From contig JABXGX010000043.1 of NCBI GenBank assembly GCA_016550405.1, forward strand, positions 1 through 14,517: a stretch of 14,517 nt of DNA, read 5' to 3'. Positions 1 to 7,158 of the stretch are shown piece by piece. Numbering within the stretch: the first letter of the stretch is position 1; each line of letters begins with the position of its first letter. Under the pieces are notes generated by a model. It saw only the letters and a program-made list of their open reading frames with translations, did not search any database and had not been told where the DNA came from. Made by a program: the position numbers and the translations under genes. This DNA is from an archaeon. GTDB lineage: Archaea; Asgardarchaeota; Hermodarchaeia; Hermodarchaeales; Hermodarchaeaceae.

Positions 1-774
1 CCAGAAAGCCTCTAATAACCAATTAACACCAATGTCCATGAAGTCATGGATATAAGCGTCTTCCTCTTTGTCTCCAACGGTTATTATACTTTTTACAACA
101 TCAAATGAGTCCAGAGATGTCCTATACGTACTAATATAACGCAAAATTTCTTGATAATCTTGAGGATATAACGAGGGATCAGATCCAGCTTTCAATGGAA
201 AAATGCCATCATATTTAGCAGCCCGTCGAAATGGTTTTTTGTTTGGCCATTCACCTCCAACCCAGAGCTTTATATTACCGTCTGGTTTGAATTTAACTGG
301 TTCTTTTATTTTGAAGTGTTTTCCATCAAAGGTAAAGGGTTTTCCAGACCACAAACCTTTTAGAATTATTAAAGACTCATCAAGCATCTCTCCTCTAATC
401 TTAGGATCCCCTTCCTCACCTAGAGCCTTTAGTTCTGCTGAACCTCCTAATCCCACACCAAGAATAAATCTTCCACTAGAAAGTCTATCGATTGTAATTG
501 CTTCTCGTGCTATTATCATTGGCCTTCTTCTTGCTAAAGGCGTCACTGTTATACCAATAGAGATATTATTCGTTTGAGTAGCTATAGCAGACAATATAAT
601 CCATGGATCCAATACGTCTTGATCTGGTGCCCACGGTAGGAAAACATGATCCCATATGAAGAACCCATCCCACCCATATTCTTCTCCACTCTTAGCTAAC
701 TTGACATAATCTTGAGGATTACTTGTAATTCCATGATTAGCAATATATATGCCGAATTTTACTTTCTTACTCAA
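1..774 (-). CDS. Luciferase-like (LLM class, probably F420-dependent) oxidoreductase, C-terminus off the left edge
   Basis: Reading the reverse strand from a TTG at 774 gives 258 uninterrupted residues running off the window edge. The pattern is that of the bacterial luciferase-like TIM-barrel family (PF00296): an N-terminal strand KVKFGIYIANHG (residues 4-15), EEYGWDGFFIWDH (31-43), ISIGITVTPLARRRP (71-85), then DRLSSGRFILGVGLGGSAE (96-114). Archaeal members usually use coenzyme F420 to oxidise or reduce small organic substrates; the substrate cannot be told here. Members are commonly near 300-350 residues, so roughly a quarter is missing. The start is forced: an in-frame TGA lies three codons before the TTG, no ATG or GTG follows nearby, and GGTGA sits 6 bases upstream. 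The gene is AT-rich (88 G+C in the first 240 bases by hand count) and 7 of its 11 arginines are AGA/AGG, unlike the next gene, suggesting recent transfer. Family call is firm, cofactor inferred. Confidence 0.88.
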   Translation of the reverse strand, partial: MSKKVKFGIYIANHGITSNPQDYVKLAKSGEEYGWDGFFIWDHVFLPWAPDQDVLDPWIILSAIATQTNNISIGITVTPLARRRPMIIAREAITIDRLSSGRFILGVGLGGSAELKALGEEGDPKIRGEMLDESLIILKGLWSGKPFTFDGKHFKIKEPVKFKPDGNIKLWVGGEWPNKKPFRRAAKYDGIFPLKAGSDPSLYPQDYQEILRYISTYRTSLDSFDVVKSIITVGDKEEDAYIHDFMDIGVNWLLEAFW

Positions 775-780
775 AAAGAA

Positions 781-785
781 TCACC
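781..785 (-). promoter_or_regulatory. Ribosome binding site deciding a TTG start
   Basis: On the reverse strand the sequence reads GGTGA, six bases before the TTG at 774. Because an in-frame TGA overlaps it, no earlier start is possible. It supports TTG as the real initiation codon of the luciferase-like oxidoreductase. Confidence 0.75.
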
Positions 786-794
786 AAAAATAAT

Positions 795-815
795 GCTATT
801 AAATCTTTAAAAACA
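795..815. promoter_or_regulatory. Candidate divergent archaeal promoter (TATA-like boxes)
   Basis: The 99-base gap between two divergent genes holds an AT-rich core, TTTAAAAA at 806-813 on the plus strand. A start about 27 bases later would leave a leader of roughly 40 bases before the FAD oxidase. The reverse strand reads TTTAAAGATTTAATAG here and could serve the leftward gene with a very short leader. The boxes are judged by eye only. Confidence 0.4.
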
Positions 816-863
816 TATTTGGCTATGGAGCGGGAGAAATCATCGCGTTCACTTAGGCTCGCT

Positions 864-869
864 GGTGGA
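864..869 (+). promoter_or_regulatory. Ribosome binding site favouring the ATG at 874
   Basis: GGTGGA ends four bases before the ATG at 874. An in-frame GTG at 865 is embedded in this site and has no good site of its own, so the three-codon longer reading is less likely. Confidence 0.6.
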
Positions 870-873
870 ACTG

Positions 874-2547
874 ATGACAACTAATAAGATCCAAGCGGAG
901 CATATTGCGCCTAGTAAACTTGACTCTGTTCGCGTTGTCGAAGGCGAAGACGCAATTTGTGAAACCTGTAATGATTATCTCACCGATGAAGCCCGGTTCG
1001 GTGATGGCTTTGCAGAACGCCTCTTCTATGCCCGAACCGAATCTGACGTAATTGCAGTTGTGAAATGGGCAAACGAAACAAAAACACCTATCACGGTCTC
1101 TGCTGGGCGTACAGGGCTGACCGGAGGTGCAGTACCACAGGGAGGCATCCTGCTTTCATTAGAACAGATGGACAAGCTCTGTGGCTTTGGGTTCGATGAC
1201 ACCCACGACAAATGGTTCATTCGAGCACAACCCGGAGTCACCTTAGAAACGCTTAACTCAGCCGTCTACAAACGCCAACTTGACTCACTAAAAAGTGAAT
1301 GTTCGAAAGAAGAACTCGTGGCATTGGACAAGTTCCTTGCTGATCGAACACCCCATTTCTTTCCACCCGACCCCACCGAAATGACTGCCCATCTTGGAGG
1401 CTCATTAGCCGCGAATGCCTCGGGTGCCCGCTCTTTTCACTACAAAGCAATTCGACAATGGACCAAACGTCTACGAGTTGTCTTATCAAATGGTGAGATC
1501 CTTGATATCCCCCGCGGAGAATTTTTTGCAGAAAATGGCACCTTCCAAATCGAACTAACTGATGGAACCACCCGTGAGATCAAAATCCCCAGCTACAAGA
1601 TGCCATCAACAAAGAATGCCGCGGGATTATACGCGCATGAGGGAATGGATCTCATCGACTTATTCATCGGTTCGGAAGGCATCTTAGGCATCATCACCGA
1701 AGCCGAAGTCTGGTTGGAAGTCTATCCAGAACGCAGCTTAACGATTTTCGCCTTCTTTCCTACAGAAAACGCAGCCCTTTCTTTTGTGAAAGATGTTCGG
1801 AGCGAAGATAGCCCGGTAAAGCCCACTTTGGTTGAATACTTTGATTCCAATGCAGTGCAAATGCTGCGAGATGCTCGAGCAAAAGGCATTGCTGGTGTGA
1901 CTGTACCACCTCAAGTTGAAAAAGCGGAGGCGATTATCTTTTTTGAGATTCCCTTCGTGGAAGCGGAGATGGAAGCCACATTCATGGCTGCCCAAGACCT
2001 TCTTGGCAAATATGAGATTGGCATGGATGATACGTGGGCGGGAATTGATCCAGGAGATTTAGATAAGATGAAGGCCGTACGACACCTCATCCCCGAAACG
2101 GTGAACTCGCTGATTGCGCAACGTAAACAGCAGCATCCTCGTGTCCATAAACTGGGTACGGATATGGCAGTACCCGATGAACATCTGGAAACGATGATCG
2201 CCTTCTACAAAAAAACCCTGGATGAAGCCGGAATGGAATATATCATGTTCGGACACGTAGGTGACAACCATCTCCATGTGAATATTCTTCCCCGGACTGA
2301 TGTGGAGGTGGACCAAGGTATGGAAATCTATAAGCTCTTTGCAAAGAAAGCAGTCGAGTTAGGTGGAACGGTAAGTGCTGAACATGGAATCGGGAAACTC
2401 AAACACCCCTTTCTGCAAATAATGTATGGCAATAAAGGACTTGAAGAAATGGCGGCTGTAAAACGTGTTTTAGATCCAGATTGGCTGCTGAACCCAGGGA
2501 ATATGATTCCCAAACCTGGTGAACCCATCGAAGTCATCAAAGCTTAA
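874..2547 (+). CDS. FAD-linked oxidase, D-lactate dehydrogenase/glycolate oxidase (GlcD) family
   Basis: This 557-residue flavoprotein should oxidise a 2-hydroxyacid, such as D-lactate or glycolate, and pass electrons to an unidentified acceptor. The N-terminal FAD-binding domain (PF01565, about 50-280) shows SAGRTGLTGGAVPQGG (76-91), a long FFPPDPTEMTAHLGGSLAAN segment (162-181) and GSEGILGIIT (267-276). The C-terminal FAD-oxidase domain (PF02913) shows GHVGDNHLHVN (460-470), close to the family's GHxGDGNxH, and SAEHGIGKLK (501-510). Length suits a single-subunit D-lactate dehydrogenase: there is no signal peptide, membrane helix or Fe-S cysteine cluster, so it is likely cytosolic or peripheral. 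ATG 874 is chosen over GTG 865 because of the spacing to GGTGGA. All 23 arginines use CGN codons, a sharp contrast with the gene on its left. The amidohydrolase follows after 65 bases and may share the transcript. Exact substrate is unknown. Confidence 0.9.
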   Translation: MTTNKIQAEHIAPSKLDSVRVVEGEDAICETCNDYLTDEARFGDGFAERLFYARTESDVIAVVKWANETKTPITVSAGRTGLTGGAVPQGGILLSLEQMDKLCGFGFDDTHDKWFIRAQPGVTLETLNSAVYKRQLDSLKSECSKEELVALDKFLADRTPHFFPPDPTEMTAHLGGSLAANASGARSFHYKAIRQWTKRLRVVLSNGEILDIPRGEFFAENGTFQIELTDGTTREIKIPSYKMPSTKNAAGLYAHEGMDLIDLFIGSEGILGIITEAEVWLEVYPERSLTIFAFFPTENAALSFVKDVRSEDSPVKPTLVEYFDSNAVQMLRDARAKGIAGVTVPPQVEKAEAIIFFEIPFVEAEMEATFMAAQDLLGKYEIGMDDTWAGIDPGDLDKMKAVRHLIPETVNSLIAQRKQQHPRVHKLGTDMAVPDEHLETMIAFYKKTLDEAGMEYIMFGHVGDNHLHVNILPRTDVEVDQGMEIYKLFAKKAVELGGTVSAEHGIGKLKHPFLQIMYGNKGLEEMAAVKRVLDPDWLLNPGNMIPKPGEPIEVIKA

Positions 2548-2612
2548 TTCATAAGCTACCAACACTCATTACTACTAACTATCATTGAATCAACTCTCGA
2601 GGATAAGAAGAA

Positions 2613-3458
2613 ATGGCACCTCAGAACTCACTGACTCTTGTAGCACTGCAAATCCAGCCATCAAGCAATTTAACTGATACCTTCCTGCAGATTCAAGACC
2701 TCTTTCAGCAAGCACTTTCAACACTTGAATCGATTGACTGTTTTGTGTTACCTGAGTATACTTTTGGAACCTTCCGAGAATGGGCAGAATTAAAACATAA
2801 TAGTGATGAATTATCCAAACAGATTCAAAATACTATTAGTAAATTCGCCAGAGACGCTAAGGTAGCAATTGTCGCAGGTTCCGTACCCTACCAAACCAAC
2901 ACTAATCAATGGCGTAACCGGTGCTTTGTCTTCTCTTCATCAGGAACAATTCTGGGATCATATGATAAACGCCACCCATTCCGAGCTGAGATACGATTAG
3001 GGCTTGAACCCGGAACTAAAATCTCAACATTTAAACTGCAACGATACAAAATGGGAGTCCTCATCTGTTCTGACCTTTGGTACCATGATGTTGTAACCCA
3101 ACTAGCACCTGAAGTGGATTTTCTTGCCGTTCCTACCATGACAACAGTTCTGAAAAACCAACACATCAAGTATGGGCAATGGGCGTGGCAATCTCTTGTT
3201 GGAGTGCGAGCAAAAGAATACACGATTCCAATCGTTAGTGCAGATCAAGCATCACGAGAATACACCCCAGGTGTATTTACATGCGGTGCCTCCTGCATTG
3301 CAGATCCCTCCCACCGATTCACAAATAATGAAAGCCCAGAAGACCAAGCTTTACGGATACCAAAAAATAACCAATCCAACTTTGTTTGGAGTAAAATCTC
3401 ACTTCGTGCTATTCGAGAGTATGCACAATATCGTCAGGATGTGGGTCTTCGAAAATAA
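2613..3458 (+). CDS. Carbon-nitrogen hydrolase (nitrilase superfamily)
   Basis: This 281-residue protein belongs to the CN-hydrolase family (PF00795), which cleaves non-peptide C-N bonds in amides, omega-amides, carbamoyl compounds or nitriles. The Glu-Lys-Cys catalytic triad is visible and correctly spaced: Glu48 in LPEYTFG, Lys119 in SYDKRHPF and Cys152 in MGVLICSDLWYHD. The length matches stand-alone amidases; there is no signal peptide or fused domain, so it is cytosolic. The ATG at 2613 has GAGG about ten bases upstream. It lies 65 bases after the FAD oxidase with no clear TATA box between, so co-transcription is likely but not shown. Twelve bases after its stop comes the strong hairpin shared with the convergent peptidase gene. 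Substrate cannot be assigned: the sequence after the triad does not match a subfamily I can name. Confidence 0.9.
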   Translation: MAPQNSLTLVALQIQPSSNLTDTFLQIQDLFQQALSTLESIDCFVLPEYTFGTFREWAELKHNSDELSKQIQNTISKFARDAKVAIVAGSVPYQTNTNQWRNRCFVFSSSGTILGSYDKRHPFRAEIRLGLEPGTKISTFKLQRYKMGVLICSDLWYHDVVTQLAPEVDFLAVPTMTTVLKNQHIKYGQWAWQSLVGVRAKEYTIPIVSADQASREYTPGVFTCGASCIADPSHRFTNNESPEDQALRIPKNNQSNFVWSKISLRAIREYAQYRQDVGLRK

Positions 3459-3469
3459 AAAGAAAAGAC

Positions 3470-3494
3470 CCTCCAGCAGAGACTCTGCTGGAGG
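3470..3494 (-). terminator. Perfect hairpin terminator between convergent genes
   Basis: An 11-bp perfect inverted repeat (arm CCTCCAGCAGA) closes over a three-base loop. Read on the reverse strand it begins nine bases after the peptidase stop at 3504 and is followed by a T-rich run (GTCTTTTCTTTTTATTTTC), which is the layout of an intrinsic terminator. It also lies 12 bases after the amidohydrolase stop on the plus strand, where TTTT appears only at 3512-3515, so it may act in both directions but is better placed for the leftward gene. Confidence 0.8.
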
Positions 3495-3503
3495 AATATG
3501 CGA

Positions 3504-6500
3504 TTATTCCGTTTTATCCCCAGCCTTTCCTCGTCGACGAAGAACTAGCACTACAATACAAATTAGGAGCAGGATTGCTATCGCAATCACAATGAAAGGC
3601 CAGTTCTGCAGCAACCATTGGAAAATGTCAAAGAACCCGCCTCCCGGCAAGATCTGGAAAGCACTGGAAGGAGGACCTCGTGTCAATGCAACATCAGTAT
3701 CAGAAAATCCACAGCGAATATAATACAGCCCAGGAGCCAAGATGGCTGTGCTAATTCCTAAAGCGTCCCACGCACTACCGGTCCATGAAAGGTCACCTGA
3801 AATCCCTGCATAAACGCCTGTACTGGCATCATAAATGGAATAATTGTGAATGATCGCTTCGGTGTTATCAAGAAAGGCGTGACTCGGATTACTGCAATTC
3901 GCAACAACGCTAGTAATATCGAGTATATTCGCAGGAAATGTATGAGTATAGCTTGGATTTGAAACTTGAATCCAGTGTGCTACTCCAATATTGCCCTCAT
4001 ATGGGCTATAATTGTGAGCAGTTACTGTGACATTAATGTCATTAGGTACGGAGGCAGTAACTCGAAAGATTGCATGACCAGTACTATTAGTGGTTTGAAC
4101 CTCATAATAGGAGCCATCCTTATCCCAGAGACAAATAGTGGCTCCACTAATAGGGCTCGTCCCATCCATAACTCGAAAGACCGTGTTGCCATTAAAGTTG
4201 GCATTCGTTGGATAAGTGACAGCGAGGGTTCTTGGATTATTAGTATAGATGTCGATTTCGGGATCACCAAAAAGGGCATAACTGAGTAAATTCTTGCGAT
4301 GATATGTTTCCCAGGTGTTCGGAAAACTTGCTGCAATAGAGGAGAAGGTGGATTGGTAATCGATTTTGTTCTGATAAAGGGTTGCGCCTGGCTGATAATT
4401 CGTGGTTCCACTGAAGAAGAGGTCCCAGAATTGTTGAGATTGATATCGCCCCAGTCCCCAGCTAAAGGATTGAGACATTGTACCGCGATAATACCAGCAA
4501 ATCCGCATGGACCCAATATATCCTATCGCCATATTGCGGATGAAGGTTTCAGCAAGGGCTTCTTGTGAGTAATCGTACCCTGCGGTATGACATGAATCAG
4601 CATAGACGAGGGCAGGAATGCTTGCGGTCGAAGCATCAACCTGAGTGGTATTCAGCATGTTGCCCCAGAGATTCCAGGGCCACTCAAACCAGTAAACATA
4701 GGATAGTGGCGATAAGCCAACCTCACTTCCAGCAGCTATTTCTTCATTGAGTGTGGTCTCTCCAGTTACATGACTTAGTTCACCGACATCTAGATCGGTA
4801 ACATTCACCCCAAACATGTAATTTTCTTTTGCGATATGGTAGGAATCAATGAAGCCGGTGTTGTTGTTGGCATGGTATTTCCAGATGCCACCATATTGGT
4901 TTCCTGCAATGATAGAATACTTCTCAATTGGTGTGGGGTATGTCGTGAGAAGGTCATTATCATCAACGAAACCGATATTCAGGCAGCGGACCATACCCGC
5001 ATTTGCGCCTGAACTCGTGACGGTTTTTTGGGTTCCTGCATCGGTGCCTCCTTGGAAGCCTGATTGCCCGAGAGCAATACAGCCAGCCTCGTACATATAG
5101 ATGGCTCCATCGCTGATACCAACTACTACTTTGTTGTATCCATCGTTTGCAGCATTTCCTGTATCGCAACCAAACACGTAACCTCCTAGGGCAGTATCAA
5201 CAGTATTTCGGAACCAACCCACAGCTGGAACATAAAATAACTGATAGCAATCACCTTGGGGGACAGTCACATTAGTATAGCCTGTACCACAGGTAATTTC
5301 ACCTAACGTGTCATCGTTGGGGTCACCAATATCAATGGAATAAACTGCTTGGCCATGGTTAAAGACCAGTGCAACGCGTATAACATGTCCTAGTCCTGGT
5401 CCACCAAAACATGTGGCTATGAAAGTCATGCCACTCAAATGACCCCAAGCGATATCGGTGTTTATGGCGGTTACATTCATTCCTAGATAGCCATGCGGTT
5501 CGAGGACGTTATCAGCGTTCCCCACTTCAATACAGAGTACTGGATCTGACGGTTCAGGACCGTTCACAACAACGGCTGTCCATCTCACATTCATATAATA
5601 TGTGAAGATTATGGTTGACCCCGACCAAGTACCCACAACAACCGCGAGTGTTCCATTGTTCCAGACATCACCAATATCAACACAGGTTGCAAAGGTTTGA
5701 TAACCATCAACAGGAACAGTCCAAAGATCCCAAATGGGCGAGTCGGTCATCGTGTTAGGATCTCGAAGCCATATAGTTCCGTTTTGTGTAGCACCACTAG
5801 GACCTAGGCCAAGTGTATAGACAATTTCATTAAAGCCATTATTGTTAGGGTCGCCTATCGCTACACCAGTGACAGGGACATTCCAGCCTGCTGTGGCAGC
5901 AGACCATGTGTTTCCGTATGGAAATCCCCAAGGATCATATTTTCGTTGAATGTCAGTTGGACTCCCATGTGCAGCAAGATTTACTAGCGCAGGTGAATAG
6001 GAGTTAAGACCTTGGAGTATGGCTGTTTCATTCAATTTTTGAAAACTGCTTGGTGATGTATAGTTCCAGAAGAGGAAACGATCTTCGTAGAAACGATACA
6101 CATCATAGTAGCCCGGGATATGATTTGCATTGATATAGTCGCTAAGTTCAGCTTCATCGGTGTAGTCATTGTCTACCCATGCCCAGACTTCTTCATCATA
6201 ATTACTGATTGCTCCACCGAGAAGAAAGGTATCCCATCCTGTTGCAGAGAAACTCGTTGGATTCCGGGCATAATTCATCGATTTCGTAAGAATAGTTGTA
6301 ATATTGGTTTGGTCACTAAAGGGAATTCGCCCTAAATACAAATCCGGTTGCCAGTCCCCAATTTCATCCGTCGAAGGACCACCCACATTGAAGGTGGCGC
6401 ATTCACCCCACCGACCATCATTATCATCGTCCCAGTCGGCATCGCCCATAACCGAGTAGTAGAAATCTGTGGGTTTCCGATTGGGATCCTGGCCTACCCA

Positions 6501-6953
6501 TTCGCTAGTATCAGGAAGATAGACGTAGCGGGAGGGAATAGTAGCATTATCACCGATGAGGAGCACCCATTGTAGGGTTGCTGGTGAAGTATTATCATAC
6601 ACATCTTTGATAAAGGTCCAGATTTGTTCAGCTTTGTCTCGAACTGTAGCTGATATCGGATAATTGGTCTGAATCCAACTTACATCAGCCACCTGAGTGG
6701 GAACACCTTTCAGGTTTTTCCATTCCGCGAACGAATGGACCCAAGCACTATTCGGGGTGATGATCAAATATACAGGACTAGCTGGTTGGGGAACGGGGGC
6801 TTCGGATGCCTGATGAAAAACAAAGGGCTCTGAAGGCAGAGCCGTATTCAACGGTAAAAACGAGGGGGGAGTAATTATCGGTAAAAACACCGTGAAGGTG
6901 AGGAGAAAGAGAAGTGGAATTACAAACCATTTTGTGAATGAAAGACGTTTCAT
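3504..6953 (-). CDS. Secreted, membrane-anchored C25 (gingipain-type) cysteine peptidase with an inserted beta-propeller
   Basis: This 1149-residue protein starts with a signal peptide (MKRLSFTKWF, hydrophobic core about 11-28). The C25 peptidase fold begins near 60 (VYLIITPNSAWVHSFAEWKN) and includes LQWVLLIGDNATIPSRYV (127-144) and an acidic, possibly calcium-binding loop DADWDDDNDGRWGE (171-184). The catalytic His is His329 in NLAAHGSP and the catalytic Cys is Cys788 in YADSCHTAGYD; I confirmed both codons on the DNA. About 33 residues separate these in gingipain R, but 459 here. The extra 345-752 holds seven blade-like motifs. The fold resumes through 899 (LLSYALFGDPEID). After it come a beta-rich Ig/Big-like domain (about 905-1000), another beta region (to 1100) and a membrane helix (1119-1138) stopped by RRRGK, so it is displayed outside the cell. 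It probably degrades extracellular protein; specificity is unknown. Start ATG 6953 has AGGAATGAG upstream. Confidence 0.9.
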   Translation of the reverse strand: MKRLSFTKWFVIPLLFLLTFTVFLPIITPPSFLPLNTALPSEPFVFHQASEAPVPQPASPVYLIITPNSAWVHSFAEWKNLKGVPTQVADVSWIQTNYPISATVRDKAEQIWTFIKDVYDNTSPATLQWVLLIGDNATIPSRYVYLPDTSEWVGQDPNRKPTDFYYSVMGDADWDDDNDGRWGECATFNVGGPSTDEIGDWQPDLYLGRIPFSDQTNITTILTKSMNYARNPTSFSATGWDTFLLGGAISNYDEEVWAWVDNDYTDEAELSDYINANHIPGYYDVYRFYEDRFLFWNYTSPSSFQKLNETAILQGLNSYSPALVNLAAHGSPTDIQRKYDPWGFPYGNTWSAATAGWNVPVTGVAIGDPNNNGFNEIVYTLGLGPSGATQNGTIWLRDPNTMTDSPIWDLWTVPVDGYQTFATCVDIGDVWNNGTLAVVVGTWSGSTIIFTYYMNVRWTAVVVNGPEPSDPVLCIEVGNADNVLEPHGYLGMNVTAINTDIAWGHLSGMTFIATCFGGPGLGHVIRVALVFNHGQAVYSIDIGDPNDDTLGEITCGTGYTNVTVPQGDCYQLFYVPAVGWFRNTVDTALGGYVFGCDTGNAANDGYNKVVVGISDGAIYMYEAGCIALGQSGFQGGTDAGTQKTVTSSGANAGMVRCLNIGFVDDNDLLTTYPTPIEKYSIIAGNQYGGIWKYHANNNTGFIDSYHIAKENYMFGVNVTDLDVGELSHVTGETTLNEEIAAGSEVGLSPLSYVYWFEWPWNLWGNMLNTTQVDASTASIPALVYADSCHTAGYDYSQEALAETFIRNMAIGYIGSMRICWYYRGTMSQSFSWGLGRYQSQQFWDLFFSGTTNYQPGATLYQNKIDYQSTFSSIAASFPNTWETYHRKNLLSYALFGDPEIDIYTNNPRTLAVTYPTNANFNGNTVFRVMDGTSPISGATICLWDKDGSYYEVQTTNSTGHAIFRVTASVPNDINVTVTAHNYSPYEGNIGVAHWIQVSNPSYTHTFPANILDITSVVANCSNPSHAFLDNTEAIIHNYSIYDASTGVYAGISGDLSWTGSAWDALGISTAILAPGLYYIRCGFSDTDVALTRGPPSSAFQILPGGGFFDIFQWLLQNWPFIVIAIAILLLICIVVLVLRRRGKAGDKTE
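4698..5921 (-). other. Seven-bladed FG-GAP/VCBS-like beta-propeller encoded within the peptidase gene
   Basis: Residues 345-752 carry seven repeats of an [hydrophobic]-[DEN]-[hydrophobic]-G-[DN] turn followed by a G-containing acidic loop and a beta strand. They begin near residues 363 (VAIGDPNNNGFNEIV), 424 (CVDIGDVWNNG), 474 (CIEVGNADN), 539 (SIDIGDPNDD), 595 (GCDTGNAANDG), 657 (CLNIGFVDDND) and 720 (DLDVGELSH). Spacing is 50-65 residues. Most are followed by a strand such as GTIWLRD, GAIYMYE or GGIWKYH. This is the pattern of FG-GAP/VCBS propellers, which often bind calcium and glycans or proteins. Confidence 0.7.
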
Positions 6954-7067
6954 TATATCTCATTCCTGAGGAGCCGTTAACATCAGGAGAATGAACGGAA
7001 AGCATTGGCTAGGCAGAGACATCCAAAGCCTCCCGCTGTTGTCGCCTCGCACTCCCTTAGGAGAACT

Positions 7068-7082
7068 TGCTTTAAAATTATT
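7068..7082 (-). promoter_or_regulatory. Candidate TATA box for the C25 peptidase
   Basis: The reverse strand reads AATAATTTTAAAGC here. A start some 25-30 bases downstream would give the peptidase mRNA an unusually long leader of nearly 100 bases. The rest of the 205-base gap shows only a short GGAAC/GTTCC hairpin (7103-7116) after the upstream gene and no small ORF with a ribosome site. Confidence 0.4.
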
Positions 7083-7158
7083 TACCTAGACGGCTAATAG
7101 AGGAACAAAAGTTCCCAAAGGAAATTAAGAGCTCTTCAAAAAGTAGTTGGGTGAAATA

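Noticed and set aside
203..577. A 124-residue plus-strand reading frame in the left end
   Set aside because: It lies wholly inside the luciferase-like gene on the other strand, and its sequence is a shadow with no family pattern or ribosome site.
3504..3650. A PGF-CTERM or other sortase-type sorting signal at the peptidase C-terminus
   Set aside because: The end is a plain membrane helix followed by RRRGK with no PGF-type motif before it, so simple anchoring fits better.
3172..3723. A plus-strand frame spanning the amidohydrolase end, the hairpin and the peptidase end
   Set aside because: It crosses a strong terminator and overlaps two well-supported genes in other frames.
6778..7005. A 75-residue reverse-strand frame overlapping the peptidase start
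   Set aside because: It has no family resemblance, and the peptidase start with its signal peptide explains the region.
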